A stretch of 37,817 nt of DNA. Origin: an uncultured Verrucomicrobiota bacterium (GTDB taxonomy: Bacteria > Verrucomicrobiota > Verrucomicrobiia > Limisphaerales > UBA9464). This document shows, piece after piece, positions 25,612 to 33,172 of this stretch. Numbering within the stretch: the stretch's first letter is position 1; the number at the start of each line of letters is the position of its first letter. The position numbers and the translations under genes are program-made. The DNA lies in contig CAIWVP010000196.1 of NCBI GenBank assembly GCA_903916195.1, positions 1-37,817 of the forward strand, read 5' to 3'. The notes below the pieces were generated by a model. It worked only from the letters and a program-made list of their open reading frames with translations, ran no database searches and was not told the DNA's origin.

Positions 25612-26031
25612 TCAGTCCCAGGGGTTGAAGAGGTCGGCGCCGGTGCGGGCAAAGTCAGCGGTGTTGCGGGTGATGATGGTCAGATGGTGGGTCAACGCGG
25701 TGGCGGCGATGAGGCTGTAGAGAGTCGGAAGAGGTGGACCGGAGGTCTCGGCAGCGGCCATGAGATCGCCCCATCGGGTGGCCACGACATCGTCGAACGG
25801 CAGGATCCGGCGATGGAAGCGGGCGGCAAGCTCATGATGGATCCAACCGAGCAATTGGCGACGACGCTTCGGATCGTCCAGCCGGGCCGCTCCTTTGTGG
25901 AGCTCGCCGATGGTGACCGCGCTCAGGAACAGGGCCGATTCCTCCTGCTGACCAAGCCAAGCCATCACCTTCGGCGAAGCGGTCTTCTTCCGCGCCTCGG
26001 AGATGACGCAGGTGTCGAGCAGCCAATTCAT
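25612..26031 (-). CDS. vapC: PIN-domain toxin (VapC-like), third acidic residue replaced
   Basis: This 139-aa protein is a PIN-domain RNase of the VapC/FitB type, which cleaves specific RNAs when its antitoxin is lost. The first acidic residue is Asp6 in LLDTCVISE, the second is Glu43 in TIGELHKG, and the fourth is Asp126 in TRNTADF. In the third block the family has a form like LPVxDxLIAATA. Here it reads LPTLYSLIAATA, so Tyr105 stands where Asp is expected. The codon is TAC, one base from the GAC of Asp. The toxin may be weakened or inactive, or another residue may take the role. The start overlaps the antitoxin stop as ATGA, and the DUF1501 start lies 1 nt after its stop. Confidence 0.9.
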   Translation of the reverse strand: MNWLLDTCVISEARKKTASPKVMAWLGQQEESALFLSAVTIGELHKGAARLDDPKRRRQLLGWIHHELAARFHRRILPFDDVVATRWGDLMAAAETSGPPLPTLYSLIAATALTHHLTIITRNTADFARTGADLFNPWD

Positions 26032-26276
26032 AGCTCGATCTCGCGCGGGAAGTCCTTCTGCCGCTCGAAGTCGACATCGAGTCCGCGGAGCGGTGACCCG
26101 AGCAACATCTGGACGAGCGACTTCTTCGGCTTGGCCTTCTTGAACTCTGCCATCGAGACGACCATGACGGTCGGTTCACCGTGGCGGGTGACGGTTTGCG
26201 GGCCCTGGGTCAAGGCGTTGTCCACGACGAGGCTGAACTGGTTCTTGGCCTCCTGAAGTTGCCAGACGTTCTTCAT
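26028..26276 (-). CDS. Phd/YefM-type antitoxin
   Basis: This 82-aa protein begins with the Phd-type DNA-binding pattern (VWQLQEAKNQFSLVVDNAL, then TVTRHGEPTVMVVS) and ends in a polar, charged tail (DFERQKDFPREIEL) that would wrap the toxin. It should neutralise the downstream PIN protein and repress its own promoter. Phd-type antitoxins paired with PIN toxins are common. The stop overlaps the toxin start, which fits tight coupling. It starts 51 nt after the stop of the PSD1 cytochrome gene. That gap carries a tandem 9-bp repeat, which is a candidate operator. Confidence 0.88.
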   Translation of the reverse strand: MKNVWQLQEAKNQFSLVVDNALTQGPQTVTRHGEPTVMVVSMAEFKKAKPKKSLVQMLLGSPLRGLDVDFERQKDFPREIEL

Positions 26277-26296
26277 GGTTCGGAATCTCGAGCCCT

Positions 26297-26314
26297 TGAT
26301 CTAGCTGATCTAGC
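26297..26314. promoter_or_regulatory. Tandem 9-bp repeat, candidate operator of the toxin-antitoxin module
   Basis: TGATCTAGC occurs twice in direct succession at 26297-26305 and 26306-26314, with a partial third unit (GGATCAGC) at 26317-26324. It lies in the 51-nt gap between the PSD1 stop and the antitoxin start. Antitoxins of the Phd family bind short repeats just upstream of their own gene, so this is a likely autoregulation site. No clear -35/-10 pair is visible around it. Confidence 0.45.
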
Positions 26315-26327
26315 GAGGATCAGCGGC

Positions 26328-29300
26328 TCAACGGGTGATGGTCTCGTTGAGGTTCAGCAGCACGTTGGCGACGGCGGTCATCGCCGCGAGCTCGGGCATG
26401 TCGGCCTTCTCGGGGACCTTCGACTCGCCGACCTTGAGCAGGGCCTCGGCGGCCTTCGGGTCGGCGCGGAAGGTGGCGAGCTGGCGGTCGTAGGTCTTCT
26501 GGAGCAGGCCGATCTCCTCGGGCTGCGGCGGGCGACCCAGCGTGTGCCGGAAGGCACGGACCAGACGGCGCCCGGTGTCGGACGGCTCTTCGCCGGTGAC
26601 CCGCTGGGCCAGACCGCGGGCGGCTTCGACGAACGCCGGGTCGTTCATCAGCACGAGCGATTGCAGCGGCGTCTGCGTCCGTTGGCGGAGGAAGGTGCAG
26701 ACCTCGCGGTTCGGCGCGTCGAAGGTCGCCATCGCCGGATGATGCGCCGAGCGGCGCCAGAACACGTACATGCCGCGCCGATAGAGAGCGTCGCCGTGGT
26801 CCTGGGTGAAGGCTGAATCGGTGCCGTCCCACAACCCGGGCGGCTGGTAGGGCTTCACGCTCGGGCCGCCGATCTTCGGGTTGAGCAGGCCGGACACGGC
26901 GAGGGCGTTGTCGCGGATGAACTCCGCGTCGAGCCGCACCCGCGGTCCGCGGCTGATGAGCCGGTTGTAAGGGTCGCGTTCCAGCTTCTCGTGGGTGACG
27001 GCGGCGGATTGCCGGTAGGCGGAGCTGGTCACGAGGATCCGGACCAAGGCCTTCAGGTCCCACGGCTTGACCGGGCGCGGCCCGTCGGGATCACCGTCGC
27101 GGAACCGCACGGCCAGCCAATCGAGCAGCTCGGGATGGCTCGGCCATTCGCCTTGGGAGCCGAAGTCGTTCGCCGTCTTCACCAGGCCGGTGCCGAAGAA
27201 CATCGCCCAGTAGCGGTTCACCGTGACGCGGGCCATCAGCGGATTGTCCTTCGAGACCAGCCATCGCGCCAGCGCGAGACGGTTGGTCGGACCGCCGGCC
27301 AACGGTGGGAGGAAGGCCGGCGTCCCGGCCGTGACCTGCTCGCCCTTGGTCCGGAAATCGCCGCGCACCAGCACGAAGGTGTCCCGGGGCGGATCCATCT
27401 CTTCCATGACCAGCGAGGTCGGGATCGCGGCATAGAGCGACTCTTTCTGGCGCCGCGCCTTCGCGAGCGCGGCGTCGGACCTCAGATAATCGGTGGCGTA
27501 GGTCTCCTTGTAGAAGCGCGACAGGTCGCCGCGCTCCTCGTCGGTCCGGGTGCCGCGCGACTTCGCGATGGTCGGCAGATAACCGTCGAGCACGAGGAGC
27601 CGGATGTCCTCGGCCGACAACGGACGCGAATAGAAGCGCAGGTCGTCCACCTGTCCGGTGAAGTCCGACTCGCCGTTCCGCGCGCCGACCCGCAAAGGCC
27701 CGGCCGTGGCGATGTCGCCCTTCAGTTGGTCTTTCTCGGTCTCCGTGTCCTTGGCCTTGCCGTTCACGTAGAGCTTGAGGCCGGCGGCCTTGCCCGAACC
27801 GTCGTAGGTGGCGGCGACGTGCAGCCACTGGCCCTGCGGGAACTGCTCCTTCGTCCGTACCTTCAGGGCGTCGTCCGGCCACGCGTGGATGAGATGCACC
27901 TGCGGGCGTCCATCGGCGATGAGCAGGTCGAAGCCGCGGTAGCCGGGCGCCTTCTCCTGCTTGCTGAACACCGCGCCGTTGCCCTGGATCTTCAGCCAAG
28001 CACTGAAGGTGAACGCGTTGGTGCGTTCGAAGGAGACCTTCTGCCCGAGGTCGACGTGCGATTTGCCGTCGAGCTTGAGTGACTTGCCGATGCGACCGTC
28101 GGCGAACTCCGCCGGCCCGGTCCTCACCAGACGCGCTGAATCGGACGACGAGGAGCCGGTCCCGCCCGTGTCGGCGGCCGGTGCGTTGGTCGTGTTGTCG
28201 AGCGTGCCGTCGAACGGCAGCAGCGCGACCAGGGCGGCCGGGTCGACCTTGGCGGGCGGCTTCGCGACCATCTCCCGCTCCCATTTCTCCTGCGTCTCTC
28301 CGAGCTCGTTGACGCGGTCCTGCAGCGTCTTCTCGGCGTCCTTCAGGCGGAACTCGTCTTCGACGAACTGGCGTGCCTGTTCCGGCGTTGGCACCGGGAG
28401 ACGCGGCGGCGGGTTGTCGGAGCGGATGCGGTCGAGGCCCTTCTCCGGCACGTTGTGGAAGAACGCGTAGAGCCGGTAGAACTCCTTCGTCGTCATCGGA
28501 TCGTACTTGTGGTCGTGGCACTCGGTGCAGCCCACCGTGAGCCCCAGCCACACCGCGCCGACCGTGTTCACTCGGTCGACGACATATTTGTTGAGGTACT
28601 CGTCGGGGTCCGCGCCGCCCTCGTCGTTCGTCATGTTGTTGCGGACGAACCCCGTGGCGATGCGCTGCTCCGGCGTCGCGTCCGGCAACAGGTCGCCCGC
28701 GAGCTGCTCGACGGTGAACTGGTCGTAGGGCTTGTCGTCGTTGAAGGCCTTGATCGCCCAGTCGCGCCAGAGCCACATGAAGCGCACGCCGTCGAAGTGG
28801 TAGCCGCTCGTGTCGGCGAAGCGCGCGAGATCGAGCCAGTTCGCCGTCATCCGCTCGCCGTACTGCGGCAGCTCCATGAGCCGGTCCACCAGCTTCTCGT
28901 AGGCCTCGGGCGATTTGTCGGCCAGGAAGGCGTCGACCTCCTCGATCGTGGGCGGAAGCCCGGTGAGATCGAACCGCGCGCGTCGGATGAGCGTGGCCTT
29001 GTCCGCTTCGGCGTCCGGCTGGATGCCTTCCTTGGAAAGCCGGTCGAGCACGAACCGATCGACCGGGTTGCCGGCCCAACGCGGGTCCTTGACCTCGGGC
29101 AACGCGGAGCGCTCCGGCGGGAGGAACGACCAGTGCTCCTTCCACTTCGCGCCTTCCTGGACCCACCGCTGGAGCAGCTCGACCTGCGCCTTGGTCAGCG
29201 GCTTGCCGGTCTTCGGCGGCGGCATGACCTCCTCGGTGTCGGCGGTGAGGATGCGCTCGACCAGCGTGCTCTTGGCCGTGTCGCCCGCGATGAGCGCGTG

Positions 29301-29543
29301 CTTGCCGGACTTGAGCTCCTTGAAGGCGTCGGCCTGCTTGTCGAGGCGGAGGCCGCCCTTGCGCTTGTTCTCGTCGGGACCGTGGCAGGCATAGCATCGG
29401 TCCGACAGGATCGGCCGGATGTCCCGGTTGAAATCGACCGGCGACGGCGAAGTCGCCGCCGCGATCGCGGCGCTGACGGAGACGACGAAGCTCAGCCCGC
29501 GCAAGGCGAGGCGCAGCGCATGGGCATACCGGACGGGAACCAT
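26328..29543 (-). CDS. PSD1 family exported cytochrome (DUF1549/DUF1553) with LamG-like domain
   Basis: This 1071-aa protein has the standard PVC layout. A signal peptide (LSFVVSVSAAIAAA) is followed by a planctomycete cytochrome C domain with a CYACH heme site (FNRDIRPILSDRCYACHGPDENKRKGGL, about 40-130). The DUF1549 block comes next, with a second site CTECH (VGCTECHDHKYDP), and DUF1553 lies at the C-terminus (NRYWAMFFGTGLVKTANDFG). In the middle, about residues 415-650, a LamG/concanavalin-like domain is present (LLPFDGTLDNTT, HVDLGQKVSFERTNAFTFSAWL, WLHVAATYDGSGK, VDDLRFYSRPLS). LamG modules often bind glycans. These proteins are thought to act in periplasmic oxidation of complex sugars together with DUF1501, but the role is untested. 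The DUF1501 partner lies downstream, separated by the toxin-antitoxin pair. Confidence 0.93.
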   Translation of the reverse strand: MVPVRYAHALRLALRGLSFVVSVSAAIAAATSPSPVDFNRDIRPILSDRCYACHGPDENKRKGGLRLDKQADAFKELKSGKHALIAGDTAKSTLVERILTADTEEVMPPPKTGKPLTKAQVELLQRWVQEGAKWKEHWSFLPPERSALPEVKDPRWAGNPVDRFVLDRLSKEGIQPDAEADKATLIRRARFDLTGLPPTIEEVDAFLADKSPEAYEKLVDRLMELPQYGERMTANWLDLARFADTSGYHFDGVRFMWLWRDWAIKAFNDDKPYDQFTVEQLAGDLLPDATPEQRIATGFVRNNMTNDEGGADPDEYLNKYVVDRVNTVGAVWLGLTVGCTECHDHKYDPMTTKEFYRLYAFFHNVPEKGLDRIRSDNPPPRLPVPTPEQARQFVEDEFRLKDAEKTLQDRVNELGETQEKWEREMVAKPPAKVDPAALVALLPFDGTLDNTTNAPAADTGGTGSSSSDSARLVRTGPAEFADGRIGKSLKLDGKSHVDLGQKVSFERTNAFTFSAWLKIQGNGAVFSKQEKAPGYRGFDLLIADGRPQVHLIHAWPDDALKVRTKEQFPQGQWLHVAATYDGSGKAAGLKLYVNGKAKDTETEKDQLKGDIATAGPLRVGARNGESDFTGQVDDLRFYSRPLSAEDIRLLVLDGYLPTIAKSRGTRTDEERGDLSRFYKETYATDYLRSDAALAKARRQKESLYAAIPTSLVMEEMDPPRDTFVLVRGDFRTKGEQVTAGTPAFLPPLAGGPTNRLALARWLVSKDNPLMARVTVNRYWAMFFGTGLVKTANDFGSQGEWPSHPELLDWLAVRFRDGDPDGPRPVKPWDLKALVRILVTSSAYRQSAAVTHEKLERDPYNRLISRGPRVRLDAEFIRDNALAVSGLLNPKIGGPSVKPYQPPGLWDGTDSAFTQDHGDALYRRGMYVFWRRSAHHPAMATFDAPNREVCTFLRQRTQTPLQSLVLMNDPAFVEAARGLAQRVTGEEPSDTGRRLVRAFRHTLGRPPQPEEIGLLQKTYDRQLATFRADPKAAEALLKVGESKVPEKADMPELAAMTAVANVLLNLNETITR

Positions 29544-29682
29544 TCGCGAACTCTAGGGGCGATGTCGTCCGTTTCAACCGTGCTGCGCAGGAAATCTCCG
29601 CGGCAGCGTGCCGACGTTGCCACCGTGTCCGTCCGACGATAGCTTCGCCTCCTGAATCCGCCCGCGGCAACGCGGGTCTCTT

Positions 29683-30879
29683 ATGTCCGCACCCTTGAGC
29701 CCCGAGCCCGTCCTGTCGTCCGCCGATCGTCCTGAGCCGTCCGCTGCCGCCCCGCGCGTCGGCGACCGCGTCACGCTCGACATCCATGATCTCGCGTTCG
29801 GCGGCGAAGGCGTCGGGCGCGCCGGCGAGTTCGTCGTGTTCGTGCCGTTCGTCTGCCCCGGCGAGCGCGTGGAGGTGAAGCTCACCGAGGTGAAGAAGAA
29901 CTTCGCCCGGGGCGAGATGGTCCGCTTGGTCACGACCTCGCCGGACCGGGTCGAACCGGGGTGCGCCTACTTCGGCGAATGTGGCGGATGCCAGTACCAG
30001 CATCTCAGCTACGCCGCGCAGGTCCTCTGGAAGCAGAAACAGATCACCGACCTCTTCCAGCGCGTCGGCGGGTTCGACGCCGCGGTGGTGCGGCCGGTCG
30101 TCCCATGCCCCGCGCCGTACGGTTATCGCAACCGCGTCCTCGTGCGCAGCCAGTGGAACAAGCCCGCGCAGAAGCTGAACCTCGGCTTCATCCGCGCCGA
30201 TTGCGGTCTCGTCTGCGACATCGAGTCCTGCGCCATCGCCGAGCCCGGGATCAACCAAGCCATCACCGCTTGGCGCAAGAACCCGCCGCCGAAGGGCGGG
30301 CTCAAGACGCTCCTGCGCATCCCGCCCGAGGGCTGGATCGTGCCGGAGCACAGCTTCTTCCAGAACAATTTCTTCCTGCTGCCGGCGTTGGTCGATGGCG
30401 TGCGCGCCCGCCTGGCCGACGCCGGCAGCCGGCACCTCATCGATGCGTATTGCGGGGTCGGCTTCTTCAGCCTCTCCCTCGCGGCGTCGGTGGATTCCTT
30501 CCTCGGCGTCGAACTCGATGTGCCGGCCATCCGCGCGGCGCGGCAGAACCAGCAGGACCGCGGCATCACCAACGGCGAGTACGTCGCGGGCGACACCGAT
30601 GCGCTGCTGCCGTCGCTGCTCGCGAAGCGGGATCCGGCGAAGACCGCGGTGCTGCTCGATCCGCCGAGGGTCGGTTGCCGGCCGCCGAGCCTCCACGTGC
30701 TCCGGGAGACCGGGCCGGCGCAGATCCTTTATGTGAGCTGCCATCCGGCCACGTTGGCGCGCGACCTGAAGCTGCTTTGCGCGGACGACCGGTACCGGGT
30801 CGCCGATGTGCTGCCGTTCGACATGTTCCCGCAGACCCAGCACGTCGAGTGCGTCGCAGACCTGCGGCTCGTCCGCTGA
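29683..30879 (+). CDS. Fe-S RNA (uracil-5-)-methyltransferase, RlmD/TrmA family
   Basis: This 398-aa SAM-dependent enzyme methylates C5 of a uridine in 23S rRNA or tRNA. A TRAM-like RNA-binding domain lies at about 25-85 (VGDRVTLDIHDLAFGGEGVGR). Three cluster cysteines follow (Cys94, Cys100 and Cys103 in GECGGCQYQHL), and a fourth is probably in LVCDIESC. The methyltransferase domain has DAYCGVGFFSLSLA for SAM binding, DPPRVG, and the nucleophile Cys353 in YVSCHPATLARDL. The Fe-S cluster and TRAM domain point to the RumA/RlmD-like subgroup rather than classic TrmA, but the exact target base cannot be set from sequence. It is divergent from the PSD1 gene with 139 nt between them, and it stands alone. 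Confidence 0.92.
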   Translation: MSAPLSPEPVLSSADRPEPSAAAPRVGDRVTLDIHDLAFGGEGVGRAGEFVVFVPFVCPGERVEVKLTEVKKNFARGEMVRLVTTSPDRVEPGCAYFGECGGCQYQHLSYAAQVLWKQKQITDLFQRVGGFDAAVVRPVVPCPAPYGYRNRVLVRSQWNKPAQKLNLGFIRADCGLVCDIESCAIAEPGINQAITAWRKNPPPKGGLKTLLRIPPEGWIVPEHSFFQNNFFLLPALVDGVRARLADAGSRHLIDAYCGVGFFSLSLAASVDSFLGVELDVPAIRAARQNQQDRGITNGEYVAGDTDALLPSLLAKRDPAKTAVLLDPPRVGCRPPSLHVLRETGPAQILYVSCHPATLARDLKLLCADDRYRVADVLPFDMFPQTQHVECVADLRLVR

Positions 30880-31070
30880 AGAAGGCGCGGGGCGTCCGGA
30901 AGCCGGGACGAAGGCATCAACGCCCCCGCCAACGCGGCGGAACACCCTGGGGGATGTCGGGAAAACCCGGCGCGAAGTGCGAGCCCCACGAGGATGCCGC
31001 CCAGTCCGGTACCGAAGCCGCGGACCGGATCGATGCCCAGGATCCGGGCTCCCGGTTCCGCCCCCTGGAA

Positions 31071-31107
31071 ACGAAAACGGGACGGACGCTCATGGCATCC
31101 GTCCCGT
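31071..31107 (-). terminator. Rho-independent terminator of the aldolase gene (minus strand)
   Basis: Bases 31077-31086 and 31098-31107 form a perfect 10-bp stem (ACGGGACGGA / TCCGTCCCGT) with an 11-nt loop. Read on the minus strand, the stem is followed by TTTTCGTTT. It lies 39 nt after the stop of the aldolase gene and is oriented to stop it. Confidence 0.85.
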
Positions 31108-31145
31108 GGAGGTCCTGCAGAAAGCCGGCGAGGACCGGCCGGTTC

Positions 31146-32135
31146 TCAATCGAAGGCGTGGCCGGCGCAGCAGAGCACGTTTCTGAGCTTGTGGCGGACG
31201 AGCTCCTTGACCTTGGCGCGGGCCGGGGCCAGGTACTTGCGGGGATCGAATTCGCTCGGTTTCTCGAACAGGACCTTGCGGATCGCAGCGGTCATCGCCA
31301 ACCGGAGGTCGGTATCGATGTTGACCTTGGTGCAACCCACGCGGCGAGCGATCTCGATGTCCGCCTCGGACACGCCGGCGGTCTCTTCGCCCATCGCGCC
31401 GCCGTACTTGTTGATCTCTTGGGCCAGTTCCTTGGGCACCGAGGAGGCACCGTGGAGCACCAGCGGGTAATCGCCCATGCCGGCATCCATGAGGGCTTTC
31501 TTGATGGCCTTGAGGCGCTCGAGGTCGAGGTGCTGCTCGCCCTTGAACTTGTAGGCGCCATGGCTGTTGCCGATGGCGACCGCGAGGGAGTCGACGCCCG
31601 ACTGGCGGACGAACTCGACGGCCTCGTCGGGGTGGGTGTAGGCGCCGCCCTTGGAGTAGCTGCCGCCTTCCTCGCCGTCGTCGTGCTGCGCGCCGACGAG
31701 CATGCCGAGCTCGCCTTCGACGACGCAGTTATGCTTGTGGGCGTACTCCACGACCTTGCGGCAGATCTCGACGTTCTTCTCGAACGGATCGTGCGACGCG
31801 TCGATCATCACGCTGGTGAAGCCCTCGTCGATGCACTGCTTGCACAGCTCGAAGCTGTCGCCGTGGTCGAGATGGACCGCGATGGGGATGGTCGAGAGGC
31901 TGACCGCCGCCTCGATGAGCTTCTTGAGGTAGACCGGATGGGCGTAGTCGCGGGCTCCTTTGGAGATCTGGAGCATCACGGGCGCCTTCTCCTCCTCGCA
32001 GGCCTCGATGATGGCCTGGAGCAGCTCCATGTTGTTCACGTTGAACGCGCCAAGGGCGTACTTGCCTTTGAGCGCTTTCGCGAACAGATCGTTGGTGTGG
32101 GTCAGTGGCATAGCGTTTTCAGATTCTTGGTTCAT
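31146..32135 (-). CDS. fba: Class II fructose-bisphosphate aldolase
   Basis: This 329-aa zinc enzyme cleaves fructose 1,6-bisphosphate to glyceraldehyde 3-phosphate and dihydroxyacetone phosphate in glycolysis and gluconeogenesis. It has the class II marks AVHLDHGDS (catalytic Asp90, zinc His91), VVEGELG, the GNSHGAYK zinc His, VLHGASSVP with the second site, and NIDTDLRLA for phosphate binding. Length and the YALGAFNVNN opening match the family. The start at 32135 (MNQESENAMPL) is the longest ATG. The Met nine codons in, at 32111, matches the usual MPL opening and could be the true start. The gene is monocistronic: a terminator follows it, and a 170-nt divergent region separates it from the next gene. 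Confidence 0.96.
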   Translation of the reverse strand: MNQESENAMPLTHTNDLFAKALKGKYALGAFNVNNMELLQAIIEACEEEKAPVMLQISKGARDYAHPVYLKKLIEAAVSLSTIPIAVHLDHGDSFELCKQCIDEGFTSVMIDASHDPFEKNVEICRKVVEYAHKHNCVVEGELGMLVGAQHDDGEEGGSYSKGGAYTHPDEAVEFVRQSGVDSLAVAIGNSHGAYKFKGEQHLDLERLKAIKKALMDAGMGDYPLVLHGASSVPKELAQEINKYGGAMGEETAGVSEADIEIARRVGCTKVNIDTDLRLAMTAAIRKVLFEKPSEFDPRKYLAPARAKVKELVRHKLRNVLCCAGHAFD

Positions 32136-32305
32136 CCCGGCACGAGGCCGGACGAGCGGCTAGCGTAAGGAAGCCGCGGGAAGTTTGGAACGGGTTTTTT
32201 CCGCGATAGGGCCTGCCCGAGAAGCGCCGGTTCCCAAGGGTGCTTCGGGAGTCTGCTTGAATCCCGACGGCGTCCCGTGCTCTAAGCTGTCCCGCTTCCG
32301 GCCCC

Positions 32306-33130
32306 ATGAACATCCTTTCCCGCATCCTGCTCGCCTCCGTGCTCTCGTGGGCGCCCGTCCACCGATGCGTGGCGGCGGACCCGGCCCGTCAGGCCTTCGC
32401 CGACGTGCTGTCCCAGGTCGCGGATTTGTTCGAGGTCAAGGCCGGTCCATCGCGGACGCTCATGACGGTGGTGGAGGTCGTTTACGCCCGAGGGTGGGAT
32501 GCGGGCTTGGTCGGTCGTCCTGTCTCGGTGGCGTTCCAGGCGCCGGACCGGCTGCAATTGGCGGCGAAGCTCGGGAAGGACGACGTCTGGGCAGGACGTG
32601 ACGGGCAAGAGATCTGGTCCTGCCGGCCGGGCAAGGGGCCTGCGCTGATCGGGGCCCCCGGCGTGAAACACAACGCCACCCGTGCGGATGCCGGGATCGT
32701 CCGTCTTGCGCCGGTCCAGATGCCGTGGTCCGCCCAGCAGCTCGTGCTGCTGCCCTACGTCTGCCAGGTCGACGGCTTGCCGGACCAGGTGGTCGAAGGC
32801 GTGCGATGCCGGGTCGTCCGGGCCCGACCGCTGGCGCAGGCGAAGGCCGCGCTCCAGGTCCCTGCGTTCACGCTGACTCTCTGGCTGCGCGACGGCGAAC
32901 CGCTGCCGGTGCGGATCGCCTACGAGGGCGAGGACGGCACCGCGGCCACCATCGCCTTCCGCCAGACCCGGCTGGTGCGGGCTTGGGCGGCGGCGAGGTG
33001 GAAGGTGCCTCCTGTCGCCGGTGCCAAGGCTGAAAGGGTCGCTTTGTCGCAGGTGCGGAAGGCCATCCCACCGGTGCTGGAGGTCTTCCTGACGCCGGCC
33101 TCGTTGCCCGTGCAGGCGGTCGGGAATTGA
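32306..33130 (+). CDS. Exported LolA/DUF2092-like protein
   Basis: This 274-aa protein has a signal peptide (LSRILLASVLSWAPVHRCVA). It then has a pattern of beta strands and short helices that resembles the LolA/LolB half-barrel used in DUF2092 and similar lipoprotein-carrier folds (VSVAFQAPDRLQLAAKLG, DDVWAGRDGQEIWSCRPG, LTLWLRDGEPLPVRIAYE). Proteins of this fold bind lipids or hydrophobic ligands in the periplasm. No lipobox, metal site or catalytic motif is visible. The match is by pattern only, so function is open. It is divergent from fba and convergent with amt, so it stands alone. Confidence 0.65.
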   Translation: MNILSRILLASVLSWAPVHRCVAADPARQAFADVLSQVADLFEVKAGPSRTLMTVVEVVYARGWDAGLVGRPVSVAFQAPDRLQLAAKLGKDDVWAGRDGQEIWSCRPGKGPALIGAPGVKHNATRADAGIVRLAPVQMPWSAQQLVLLPYVCQVDGLPDQVVEGVRCRVVRARPLAQAKAALQVPAFTLTLWLRDGEPLPVRIAYEGEDGTAATIAFRQTRLVRAWAAARWKVPPVAGAKAERVALSQVRKAIPPVLEVFLTPASLPVQAVGN

Positions 33131-33172
33131 ACCCGTCGTGCCGGCACCAAAGCCGGACCGGGACCGCCCTGG

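Noticed and set aside
27091-30945. 1284-aa minus-strand frame
   Set aside because: It crosses the PSD1 gene in a wrong frame and runs antisense to the methyltransferase. Its residue composition is that of a shadow.
33131-33172. Bidirectional terminator between the LolA-like gene and amt
   Set aside because: A 7-bp stem with a bulge exists (GACCGGG / CCCTGGTC) but there is no T run on either strand, so it is too weak to list.
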